A stretch of DNA of 40,403 nt. Source: Lachnospiraceae bacterium. Its GTDB lineage: Bacteria > Bacillota > Clostridia > Lachnospirales > Lachnospiraceae. The position numbers and the translations under genes are program-made. The stretch's first letter is position 1. Each line of letters begins with the position of its first letter. The stretch is from NCBI GenBank assembly GCA_022794255.1, contig JAAWEL010000059.1, forward strand, positions 1 through 40,403, read 5' to 3'. This document shows positions 23,271 to 31,425 of the stretch, one piece after another. The notes under the pieces are model-generated. The model saw only the letters and a program-made list of their open reading frames with translations, was not told the origin of the DNA and made no database searches.

Positions 23271-24272
23271 ATGAAAGCGATTGTTTATAAGGGAGCGGGG
23301 CAGATTGCCGTGAAGGATGTTCCCATGCCAAAGGTACCGGAGGGGTGGGCGCTTGTCAAAGTGTCTCACGCAGGAATCTGCGGAACAGACTTGAATATTT
23401 ATGGAGGGACCCATCCCAGAGCAAAGGCACCTCTGGTTATTGGCCATGAATTTTCCGGAGAAATGGCACAAGATGCCCCGGGACTTCCTAAGGGGACCCG
23501 GGTAACCGTATATCCTTTGCTTAGTTGTGGGAATTGTGAACCATGCAAAACCGGGAATACCCATGTATGTAATACCCTGGGACTTTTGGGGATTGACTGT
23601 GACGGGGGAATGGCGGAATATGTGGCCTGCCCGGTTGATAAGATTATTCCTGTGCCGGATATGGTTTCTGATAAGGTGGCAGCTTTTGTGGAGCCTATTG
23701 CCGTGGCAGTTCATGCTCTTCGGGAAACCGGCTTTGTGCCGGGAGACAACGCCATTGTGCTGGGAGCCGGCACAATCGGAATTGCCACAGCGATCACTCT
23801 GCGCAAATTTGGAGCATCGAAGGTAATTATCTCAGAGACAGATGAAACCCGCGCAAGTCTGGCAGCCAGTCTGGGATTTCAGGTAATAGACCCTGCAAGT
23901 ACGGATATGAGTAATTTCGGAAGAGAGAACTTAAAGGCCGGCGGCTTTGATTGGGTATACGATTGTGCAGGAGTGCAGGCAGTGGCAGATACGCTTCTGG
24001 ATCTGGTGAAGGTTCGGGGACATATTGTGATCATTGCTTCCTACAAGAAGCCGGCAGCCATGCCGCTGTTTAAGGGAATGGCAAAGGAGACAGATTTCCG
24101 TTTTTGCCGGGTGTACAGACAGAAGGATTTTGAGATTGCTGTCACCATGGCCCAGGATCCGGATTATGAGAAAATTATCACCCATGTGCTGCCTGTGGAG
24201 GATGCCCAGAAGGGATTTGATCTTTTGTTTACCAAGGGGACAGGAGCCGTGAAGGTAATGTTCCGGTTTTAA
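23271..24272 (+). CDS. Zinc-dependent medium-chain alcohol dehydrogenase (polyol/sugar-acid type)
   Basis: This 333-residue MDR has catalytic-zinc ligands in GICGTD (Cys) and GHEFSGE (His, Glu), the structural-zinc quartet CGNCEPCKTGNTHVC, a FVEPIAVAVHAL helix and the NAD-binding motif VLGAGTIGIATA. It resembles sorbitol/idonate/threonine dehydrogenases. In the operon it follows the dehydratase and precedes a KduD-like enzyme, so oxidation of a secondary alcohol of a sugar acid (such as an aldonate) is likely. AGGAGGAG lies before ATG 23271. Confidence 0.9.
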   Translation: MKAIVYKGAGQIAVKDVPMPKVPEGWALVKVSHAGICGTDLNIYGGTHPRAKAPLVIGHEFSGEMAQDAPGLPKGTRVTVYPLLSCGNCEPCKTGNTHVCNTLGLLGIDCDGGMAEYVACPVDKIIPVPDMVSDKVAAFVEPIAVAVHALRETGFVPGDNAIVLGAGTIGIATAITLRKFGASKVIISETDETRASLAASLGFQVIDPASTDMSNFGRENLKAGGFDWVYDCAGVQAVADTLLDLVKVRGHIVIIASYKKPAAMPLFKGMAKETDFRFCRVYRQKDFEIAVTMAQDPDYEKIITHVLPVEDAQKGFDLLFTKGTGAVKVMFRF

Positions 24273-24284
24273 AGGAGAAGGCTT

Positions 24285-25049
24285 ATGACGAATTTATTTG
24301 ATCTTACAGGTAAAAAGGCTATTGTCACAGGTGGAACCAGAGGATTAGGTCACGGAATGGCGGAAGGGCTCATGGAGGCCGGGGCAGAAGTTGTTATATT
24401 CGGAAGTAATGAAAAGGTGTATACAGTAGCAGAAGCCTTTTGCCAAAAGGGGTTTTCCTGTATAGGGATTGCTGTGGATTTAAGCGATTGTGACAGTCGC
24501 CGGATGGCTTTTTTGAAGGCAGTAGAGCTTCTTGGAGGCCTTGATATTCTGGTCAACTGTGCCGGAATCCAAAGGAGGCATAAAAGCGAAGAATTTCCTC
24601 TTGCGGATTGGCAGGATGTGTTAAATGTAAATTTGACAGCTCCCTTTGAGCTTTGCCAGATGGCGGCAAAGGAATTTATGGCTCATGGAAAGAAAGGAAA
24701 AATCATTAATATTTCTTCCATGCTGGCATTTTTCGGAGGATTTACTGTTCCGGCTTATGCGGCTTCCAAGGGTGGAGTCACCCAGATGACCAAGGCTTTC
24801 TGCAATGAGTGGGCAGGCAAAGGGATCAATGTCAACTGTATTGCCCCTGGTTATATGGACACAGAGATGAACGCGGCCCTGACTGATCCTGCAAATCCCC
24901 GTTATGCAGAGATTACCGACCGGATTCCGGCCCATCGGTGGGGGACTGGCGAGGATATGAAGGGGGCAGTGATTTTTCTTGCCTCAGCGGCATCCGATTA
25001 TCTGAATGGGGCTCTGATCCCGGTAGATGGCGGATATCTGGTGAAATAG
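24285..25049 (+). CDS. Short-chain dehydrogenase close to KduD (2-dehydro-3-deoxy-D-gluconate 5-dehydrogenase type)
   Basis: This 254-residue SDR has TGGTRGLGHGMA, CAGIQRRHKSEEFPLADWQDVLNVN split across its middle, ISSMLAFFGG, catalytic YAASK, and the C-terminal part INVNCIAPGYMDTEMN ... RIPAHRWGTGEDMKG ... VDGGYLVK. The IQRR, DWxDVLxVNL, PAYxASKGG and RWG elements are characteristic of KduD/gluconate 5-dehydrogenase-like enzymes, which interconvert keto-deoxy sugar acids. This is the strongest single pointer to a hexuronate- or aldonate-like substrate. AAAGGAG precedes the ATG and the gap to the gene before is 12 bases. Confidence 0.88.
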   Translation: MTNLFDLTGKKAIVTGGTRGLGHGMAEGLMEAGAEVVIFGSNEKVYTVAEAFCQKGFSCIGIAVDLSDCDSRRMAFLKAVELLGGLDILVNCAGIQRRHKSEEFPLADWQDVLNVNLTAPFELCQMAAKEFMAHGKKGKIINISSMLAFFGGFTVPAYAASKGGVTQMTKAFCNEWAGKGINVNCIAPGYMDTEMNAALTDPANPRYAEITDRIPAHRWGTGEDMKGAVIFLASAASDYLNGALIPVDGGYLVK

Positions 25050-25062
25050 GAGGAAATCACAA

Positions 25063-26049
25063 ATGAGAGTTATTGTTACGGATTGTGATCACGATAACAT
25101 GATTCAGGAGGAAGAGGTGTTTGAAAGGGCAGGAATGACTTTTGAACATCTGGTATGCAAAACAGAGGAGGATTTGATCGGGCAGGCAAAGGGCGGAGAG
25201 ATTTTGATGACCCAATATGGCCCCTTTACCAGGAAGGTCATGGAAAAGTTAAGGCCTGAACTGAAGATGATCGTTCGTTATGGGGTGGGAGTGGACACCA
25301 TTGATCTGGAAGCAGCAACGGATCTGGGGGTGCAGATATGTAATGTGCCGGATTATGGCATGAATGAGGTGGCTGATCAGGCTATGGGGATGCTTTTGGC
25401 GCTGGCGAGGAAAATCTGCTATATAAACGACTGCACCAAGCATAAAACATGGAATTATACGGAAGCAATCCCGGTTCGCCGGATTCCTGGTTCCGTAGTG
25501 GGAATTGTCGGACTGGGAAGAATCGGACGTACTCTTGCAAAAAGGCTTAAAGGCTTTGAATGTCGTCTGATTGCCTGTGATCCTCTCTATCAGGAGGGGA
25601 CAAAAGAAGCAGGGGTGGAGATTGTGTCTTTTGATACATTGCTGGCAGAAGCGGATATGATTTCCATCCACTGTCCCTTGACCCGGGAAACGGAAAGCTT
25701 GTTTGATTTAACCGCATTTAAAAAGATGAAGCAGAGTGCCATCCTGGTGAATACAGCCCGGGGAGGAATAGTCAATGAAGAAGATCTTTTGAAAGCATTG
25801 CAAGAGGAATGGATTGCCGGGGCTGCCCTGGATGTGGTAAAGAAGGAGCCAATGGAGGTGGGAGCTGCCTTATTTGCCCTTGATAATTTCCTGTGCAGTC
25901 CACATATGGCCTGGTATTCTCAGGAATCATCTCTGGAGCTGAAACGAAAAGTAGCCGAGGAAGCAGTCCGGTTTGCAAAGGGTGAACCTGTGAAAAATCC
26001 GGTGAATGTTTACAGAAGGGATAAGGGTTCAGAGACCATATTATCTTAA
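25063..26049 (+). CDS. D-isomer-specific 2-hydroxyacid dehydrogenase
   Basis: This 328-residue protein has the NAD-binding GIVGLGRIGRTLAKRL, the catalytic Arg in VNTARGGIVNEEDLL, the Glu in DVVKKEP and the His in SPHMAWYSQES. It is closest in appearance to the phosphoglycerate/hydroxypyruvate-type members of the family. It reduces a 2-keto acid or oxidises a 2-hydroxy acid in the cytoplasm. It could handle the short acid released after cleavage of the main intermediate. No aldolase is present in the operon, so cleavage would need an enzyme encoded elsewhere. TAGGAGG precedes ATG 25063. Confidence 0.88.
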   Translation: MRVIVTDCDHDNMIQEEEVFERAGMTFEHLVCKTEEDLIGQAKGGEILMTQYGPFTRKVMEKLRPELKMIVRYGVGVDTIDLEAATDLGVQICNVPDYGMNEVADQAMGMLLALARKICYINDCTKHKTWNYTEAIPVRRIPGSVVGIVGLGRIGRTLAKRLKGFECRLIACDPLYQEGTKEAGVEIVSFDTLLAEADMISIHCPLTRETESLFDLTAFKKMKQSAILVNTARGGIVNEEDLLKALQEEWIAGAALDVVKKEPMEVGAALFALDNFLCSPHMAWYSQESSLELKRKVAEEAVRFAKGEPVKNPVNVYRRDKGSETILS

Positions 26050-26067
26050 AAAGAAAAAGGAGATTAA

Positions 26068-27180
26068 ATGAAAAAAATATTAGGGAATATTCTTTTGGCT
26101 GCAGGTTTCATGATGGGAATTATGGGCTGTGGAAATCAGCAAACAGCTGCTACGACAGCAGCTGGAACGGAAAATGTGAGCATTAACGAGACAGAAGCAC
26201 CGGAAAAAAAGGAAGAATCCGCTGCAAAGGATACAATTGTCTTGAGATTTGGAGACACCTGCACGGATGAGTCGGGAGACGGACAGGGGAATTTGAAGTT
26301 TATAGAGCTGGTGGAGGAGCGTACAGATGGAAGAGTAAAGATTGAATATTATCCGGCTTCTCAGCTGGGATCGGACAAAGCGCTTACTCAGGCATGTATG
26401 GATGGAACCCTTGATATCGCCAAATGCTCTGCAGGAAATATGTCAGAGTTTACAGATGCCATGTTGTTCTTTGATCTGCCGGGATTATTCCACTCTGCAA
26501 AGCATATGCGGGCAGTTTGTAACAGTGAGATCATGGAAAATGTGAACAAGGAGATGTATGATTCCATTGGACTTTATGCTCTCATGATCAATATCGATTC
26601 CGGTGAGCCACGGGGAATTGCCGGACGGGGAAGTACCGTAAGAGTTCCTGCCGACATAGCAGGGAAGAAGATCCGTTCCACGGGTTCTAGTGTTGAGATG
26701 GCTTTATTTGACCAGTGGAAAGCAAGCTCCATATCTCTGCCCTTTGATGAGGTTTATAACGGTCTTAACACGAACGTTATCGATGCCACCTACAATCAGG
26801 CTAATATTATTGACATCAACAGTATGATTGAGGTTACTGATTATTTTACCCCAGTCAATCAGTCTTGGGTCGCAGGTGCCAAGCTTATAGGAAAGAGCGC
26901 AATTGAAAATCTTGGTGGACTTGACTCTGAGCTTTTTCAGATTATAAAGGAATGTGCCGAGGAGACCGATACCTTTAAGGATGAGAACAATATCATTTAC
27001 ACAGACGCTTCCTATAAAAAAATGAAAGAGAAAGGCATTGATGTTGTGGAGCTGACGGATGAGGAACAGGCCCAGTGGGACGCAGCTTCTGAAAAGGTTA
27101 GAGAGCAGCTTGTGGGGGATGGAAAGGGAATTTCTCAGGAGCTGGTAGACAGTATTATCTCCATAGATCCTGACAGATAG
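26068..27180 (+). CDS. Second TRAP substrate-binding lipoprotein, DctP family
   Basis: This 370-residue lipoprotein (lipobox IMGC, Cys about residue 21) is a clear paralogue of the protein at 17272, sharing FIELVEERTDGRVKIEY-, LGSDKALTQACMDGTLD- and SAIENLGGLDSELFQ-like blocks. It differs around the ligand pocket: GKKIRSTGSSVEMALF in place of GLKLRTTGAPIEMALF, and YNQANI in place of YNQAYI. No second DctQM pair is present, so both binding proteins probably feed the same permease and widen or switch its substrate range. AAAAGGAG precedes ATG 26068. It lies between enzyme genes, not with the transporter genes. Confidence 0.9.
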   Translation: MKKILGNILLAAGFMMGIMGCGNQQTAATTAAGTENVSINETEAPEKKEESAAKDTIVLRFGDTCTDESGDGQGNLKFIELVEERTDGRVKIEYYPASQLGSDKALTQACMDGTLDIAKCSAGNMSEFTDAMLFFDLPGLFHSAKHMRAVCNSEIMENVNKEMYDSIGLYALMINIDSGEPRGIAGRGSTVRVPADIAGKKIRSTGSSVEMALFDQWKASSISLPFDEVYNGLNTNVIDATYNQANIIDINSMIEVTDYFTPVNQSWVAGAKLIGKSAIENLGGLDSELFQIIKECAEETDTFKDENNIIYTDASYKKMKEKGIDVVELTDEEQAQWDAASEKVREQLVGDGKGISQELVDSIISIDPDR

Positions 27181-27215
27181 GTATAAACGGATAAATTGAT
27201 AAGGAGAAAAACAAT

Positions 27216-28400
27216 ATGCTTAATTTTGAATTTAACTTGACAACCCGCGTGATCTTTGGACGTGATGCAGAGGATAAGATCCCAGAGATTATCAAAGGAA
27301 ACGGTTTTAAAAAGGTGCTTCTTCACACTTATGACAAGGATTTTGCCCAAAGGATTCCCATATACAAAAAGGTGAAGAGTCTCCTGGAAGATGCAGAAAT
27401 TGAATATGTGGAAATGTTAGGGGTGGAGCCAAATCCCACTCTTGGAGTGGTGGAAAAAGGAATCGAGCTTTGTCGCAGAGAGGGTGTGGACTTTATTCTG
27501 GCTATCGGCGGTGGCAGCGTGATTGACTCTGCCAAGGGGATTGCCCTGGGCGTTCATACCAGTATTGAAGACGTATGGGCCTTTGCTGAGGGAAAGAAAG
27601 AGCCGGATTGTAATCAGACTTTAAAGGTAGGAGTTGTTTTGACAGCCGCAGCTGCCGGCTCTGAGACCAGCACGGCTACGGTTTTGACGAATGAGAAGAT
27701 GAACCTGAAACGAGGTGCTCATCATGACGCCAATCGTCCCCTTTTTGCTGTGATGAATCCGGAGGTTACTTATACGGTTCCCCCATTCCAGACAGCCTGT
27801 GGGGTGTTTGACAGTATTATGCATGCCTGTGAGCGTTATATGACTTCTTCCACAGATGCAATGCTCTCAGATCGTGTGGGGGAGGGAATTATTAAATCGA
27901 TTATTGAGGCCGGTTATGAGGTAATGAAAAATCCACAAAGCTATGAGGCCCGTGCGGCGGTTATGTGGGGCGCATCTATGGCTCATAATAATTTGATTGG
28001 CTGCGGACGCTTAAAAGGAAGCGGGATCCATCTGATTGAAGAGGAGATGCATTCGGTTAACCCGAAAATCATTCATGGTGCAGGCCTTTCGGTTGTATTT
28101 CCGTCCTGGGCGCGACAGGCAGTAAAAAAAGCACCCATGCGCCTGGCTCAATTTGCAAACCGGATATGGAATGTGGATATGGATTTTGAGCATCCGGAGA
28201 AAACAGCTATGAAGGGGATTGAGCATATGGAATCCTTTATCGATTTTTTGGGACTTCCCAGATTTATGCATGAAATTGGGGTAAAGGAAGAAGATTTTCC
28301 GCTGATTGTAGATCAGTGTACCAGAAATGGCAGAAGGGTGTCTCAGCTTTGCGATTTTACTCCGGAGGATGTTATGGAAATTCTTCAGAGGGTAAAATAA
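27216..28400 (+). CDS. Iron-type (group III) alcohol dehydrogenase with an altered metal ligand
   Basis: This 394-residue BDH/YqhD-type protein has the nucleotide-binding GGGSVIDSAKGIA, the metal-site residues Asp199 and His203 (FDSIMH), His272 and His287 (IIHGAGL). The usual HxIEHELSAxY element reads HLIEEEMHSV, so the third metal-binding His is Glu276. Carboxylate ligands can hold divalent metal, so the enzyme may still work with a changed metal preference. It likely reduces an aldehyde or ketone made by the pathway. TAAGGAG lies before ATG 27216. Confidence 0.87.
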   Translation: MLNFEFNLTTRVIFGRDAEDKIPEIIKGNGFKKVLLHTYDKDFAQRIPIYKKVKSLLEDAEIEYVEMLGVEPNPTLGVVEKGIELCRREGVDFILAIGGGSVIDSAKGIALGVHTSIEDVWAFAEGKKEPDCNQTLKVGVVLTAAAAGSETSTATVLTNEKMNLKRGAHHDANRPLFAVMNPEVTYTVPPFQTACGVFDSIMHACERYMTSSTDAMLSDRVGEGIIKSIIEAGYEVMKNPQSYEARAAVMWGASMAHNNLIGCGRLKGSGIHLIEEEMHSVNPKIIHGAGLSVVFPSWARQAVKKAPMRLAQFANRIWNVDMDFEHPEKTAMKGIEHMESFIDFLGLPRFMHEIGVKEEDFPLIVDQCTRNGRRVSQLCDFTPEDVMEILQRVK

Positions 28401-28467
28401 CAAGCGTGAAGCGGCATTTACAGCCGAACGGAAATGCTGGGGAGCTATCGGAAGATAAGGAGGAGCC

Positions 28468-29838
28468 ATGGCCGGCAGAATACATGAATTTGTATTTGAT
28501 TTTTCATGGAATAAAGCAGGAGAAAAAATATGTGAGCTGGCAGAAAGAGCCTTTATAGATACAATTGCTGCTATGTTTGCAGGTGTTTCCTCAGAACAGG
28601 TACGCCGTACCAGCGCTGCCTTGGAGATTGATTTGAGTAAAAAGGGAGACTTGGACAGTCCAACAATCATAGGATTCGGACATAAAAGTGTGACTTTATC
28701 AGAAGCAGTGCTGTTAAACGGTGTTCTGGCTCATTCCTGTGAGTACAATGATTTATTTTATAAACGCCCGGGGCATCCCAGCGCGGTTTTAGTTCCGGTT
28801 GTATTAGGGCTGGGAGAGAAGCTTCATAAAAGTGGACGAGAGGTGTTGGAGGCTTATCTCTGTGGTTTGGAGGTAACAGGACGGGTCAGTGAAAGCCTGA
28901 TGCCAGATCATCACATCAAGGGATTTCATTCCACCAGCACAGTGGGAATTGTGGGGGCAGCTATGGCCGCCGGAAAGCTTTTGAAGCTGTCAAAGAAGGA
29001 ACTTTTATATGCAGCAGGTCTTGCATGCACTTTCTCCTGTGGTCTGCGGGGCAATTTAGGATATATAGCCAATTCTCTTCATGTAGGGAATGCGGCATCT
29101 GGCGGGTTAAAGTCAGCGCTGTATGCGAAGGCTGGAATTCAGACAAGGGAAGATCTGATGACTATGCCAGATGGGTATATCTGTGCATTTGGGGGAAAAG
29201 CAGAATGGTTCCAGGAGCAGATGAATCTTTTGGGAAAAGTATCGGTTTTTGAAGCGCCAGGGCTGTTATTAAAAAAGTATCCGGTCTGCTTTTCTGCCTA
29301 TCAGGCAATTGAGTCTGCAATATGGCTAAAAGAGCATTATGCGTTTACCCCATATGAGATTGAGGAAGTGGTTTGTGAGACCTCGCCTCATCATTATCTC
29401 TCGTTGCCTATGGAATGGCCGGATAGTTTGTATGCGCAGCGGTTTTGTGTTCCTTTTTGTGTCTGCTGGGTTTTAAGCGGCCATCCGGTCAATGCAGAGG
29501 AGTTTGCAACTACTCACTATCAGGAACCGGAAATGACATATTTGCGAAGTCGGTTCCATTATGGAGTGGACCCGCTACAAGATGGAAACCAGAGTGTTGG
29601 AAGTACTTATATTCGGATTCGCCTGAAGGACAAAAGAAGGTTAGAGCGGCAGGAATTTCCTAAAAAAGAGGATAAGATTGAAAACTGGACCCAGGACGCT
29701 CTAAGAGAAAAGCTGGTCTTGTGCAGTAAGGAAATACTGGGAACTGAAGGAAGCCTGACACTCTGGAATGAACTGCATCAATTTGCCAGGACAGAGGATG
29801 TGGCAGAATGGCTGGACCGCATTCATATGAAGCGTTGA
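28468..29838 (+). CDS. MmgE/PrpD-family protein (2-methylcitrate dehydratase-like)
   Basis: This 456-residue protein has the helical N-terminal domain (AERAFIDTIAAMFAG, GVLAHSCEYNDLFYKRPGHPSAVLVPVVLGLGE), the HIKGFHSTSTVGIVGAAMAAG block typical of the family and the smaller C-terminal domain. Members include 2-methylcitrate dehydratase, cis-aconitate decarboxylase and iminodisuccinate epimerase, all acting on polycarboxylic acids; no methylcitrate-cycle genes are here, so the name PrpD is not assigned. It is the last gene of the TRAP operon, preceded by AAGGAGGAG, and a hairpin follows within six bases of its stop. Confidence 0.85.
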   Translation: MAGRIHEFVFDFSWNKAGEKICELAERAFIDTIAAMFAGVSSEQVRRTSAALEIDLSKKGDLDSPTIIGFGHKSVTLSEAVLLNGVLAHSCEYNDLFYKRPGHPSAVLVPVVLGLGEKLHKSGREVLEAYLCGLEVTGRVSESLMPDHHIKGFHSTSTVGIVGAAMAAGKLLKLSKKELLYAAGLACTFSCGLRGNLGYIANSLHVGNAASGGLKSALYAKAGIQTREDLMTMPDGYICAFGGKAEWFQEQMNLLGKVSVFEAPGLLLKKYPVCFSAYQAIESAIWLKEHYAFTPYEIEEVVCETSPHHYLSLPMEWPDSLYAQRFCVPFCVCWVLSGHPVNAEEFATTHYQEPEMTYLRSRFHYGVDPLQDGNQSVGSTYIRIRLKDKRRLERQEFPKKEDKIENWTQDALREKLVLCSKEILGTEGSLTLWNELHQFARTEDVAEWLDRIHMKR

Positions 29839-29840
29839 AG

Positions 29841-29882
29841 AAAAAACACAAGTCCATTTACCATAACAGGACTTGTGTTTCT
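29841..29882. terminator. Bidirectional terminator between the TRAP operon and the YesN gene
   Basis: A 12-bp perfect stem (29844-29855 with 29869-29880) with a 13-base loop. The AAAAAA flank at 29841-29846 becomes a T-run for the minus-strand transcript, so it is best for the response-regulator gene. On the plus strand the stem ends in TTTCTTT. Confidence 0.82.
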
Positions 29883-29910
29883 TTGTACTCCAAAGCGCAA
29901 TCCAAAGACT

Positions 29911-31425
29911 TTATCGTGATTTATATGCCGAATAAAGTCTGGAAAAATAGCTGAAGTTAGTAAAACCCAGCTTTTCTGCAATCTCATATTTTTTCAGATT
30001 TGTATTGCTGATCAGATAGCTGGCATACTCCATTTTCATATTAGTTACATAGGCATTAAAACTGATCCCTGTCTCTTTTTTAAACAGGCGTCCAAGATAA
30101 TCTGCGTTCATATGGATGGCATCTGCAGTTTCCTTTAAGGTGATATTTTCGCAGTAATGGCCCTTTATGTAAGAGATGGCATCTGTCACCGGCATACTGA
30201 ATTTGACCGGATTTTGAGGGACATAGAATCGGCCAATCAGTTCCAGAACTGCTTTTTGCACATCATCCAGATAGATACTTTCGGACAGCCTTTTTCGGAA
30301 CTCAGTATGAACTGATTTATCCAGGAATTGAAACTGCAGGGAATTGGACATGGTTACGGAGTGAATCAAATATACCAGCTCTAAAAAGTAATCTTTGACA
30401 GACTGGATATCGGATGGCCTGGAAGAACGAAAATAATCAAAGAGCTGATAAAGTCCTTTTTCCAGTTCTTCAAACGGACATGTTTTTGCAATATTCAGAA
30501 TATCTCTGCTGCAGGAATTTAAAATATTCGGGTCAAGAGTTTCATCTTTTGTCTCATAGATATATGTGATGCTGGCAGGCTTTTTGTAAAACCCGGAGTT
30601 TAAGGATATGAGCGCCTCGCTCAGCCCGTGATAAAGATCCGAAAAGCTTTGGTAAATGTTGCTGATCCCCAAATAGGCATAACTTATATGAGAGCAAAGC
30701 CAGCGCAGCATACCGGCAATAGAATGAAAGATCATAAGCTGGCTGGTTAGCTTATTCATCTCACAGACAAGAAAAAGGTCGGTTTTGTTGTAAACAACAG
30801 AATGCATGGCAGTGAGATGTTCCGAGATATCGGACAGAGGAATCGGATCCAAATGGACAATATCTTCCGACAAACAGCGGATTCCCACTACAAACAGATT
30901 CTTTGTATAAGAGAGAGGTCGTGGATATTTATTGGCAGTCTCTAAAAACTGTTTTTGGCTGGTGATAGTATGACGCAGGATCTGTTCACAGAGCAGCCGG
31001 ACTGTCTGACTCTCCGCCTCTGAGGAAAGATTCAGCAGGAGAGAATTTTGTTTTTGGGAAGCAGCAATTTTGTTTAAGCAAGCCATCAGGCTCTCCTCTG
31101 TGATCTCAGATTTGAGAAAATATTCCCTAGCTCCATTGCGCACAGCCTTCTGAATATATTCAAATTCTGCAAAATTTGTCAGCATAATAATACCTAAGCC
31201 AGGATGGATTTGACTAAGCTTTGGAAGAACCTCCAGGCCGTTTAGTCCTGGCATCATAATATCCAGAATAACAATATCAATATCCATGTTTTCTAATGCT
31301 TTCAGCCCTGCTTCTCCATTGGAGGCCTCTCCTGCAACCTGAAAGCAGGATCCAGACCGTTCAATACAGAATCGTATCCATTGACGGATAGGGATCTCGT
31401 CATCAATAATGAAAATTTTAATCAT
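29911..31425 (-). CDS. YesN-type response regulator with AraC DNA-binding domain
   Basis: This 504-residue protein has a receiver domain (1-120; acidic pocket DDE, phospho-acceptor Asp55 in VILDIMMPG, Lys in FLKSE), a long middle region (about 130-390) of unknown fold and a C-terminal AraC/XylS double helix-turn-helix (about 400-504: ENITLKETADAIHMNADYLGRLFKKETGISFNAYVTNMKMEYA, LGFTNFSYFSRLYS). On the minus strand AAGGAGG precedes the ATG at 31425; the start overlaps the sensor gene by eight bases, so the pair is co-translated. It should activate the divergent sugar operon. Confidence 0.93.
   Translation of the reverse strand: MIKIFIIDDEIPIRQWIRFCIERSGSCFQVAGEASNGEAGLKALENMDIDIVILDIMMPGLNGLEVLPKLSQIHPGLGIIMLTNFAEFEYIQKAVRNGAREYFLKSEITEESLMACLNKIAASQKQNSLLLNLSSEAESQTVRLLCEQILRHTITSQKQFLETANKYPRPLSYTKNLFVVGIRCLSEDIVHLDPIPLSDISEHLTAMHSVVYNKTDLFLVCEMNKLTSQLMIFHSIAGMLRWLCSHISYAYLGISNIYQSFSDLYHGLSEALISLNSGFYKKPASITYIYETKDETLDPNILNSCSRDILNIAKTCPFEELEKGLYQLFDYFRSSRPSDIQSVKDYFLELVYLIHSVTMSNSLQFQFLDKSVHTEFRKRLSESIYLDDVQKAVLELIGRFYVPQNPVKFSMPVTDAISYIKGHYCENITLKETADAIHMNADYLGRLFKKETGISFNAYVTNMKMEYASYLISNTNLKKYEIAEKLGFTNFSYFSRLYSAYKSR

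Noticed and set aside
28468-29838. prpD (2-methylcitrate dehydratase) as a gene name
   Set aside because: No prpB, prpC or other methylcitrate-cycle genes accompany it; MmgE/PrpD members have several activities.
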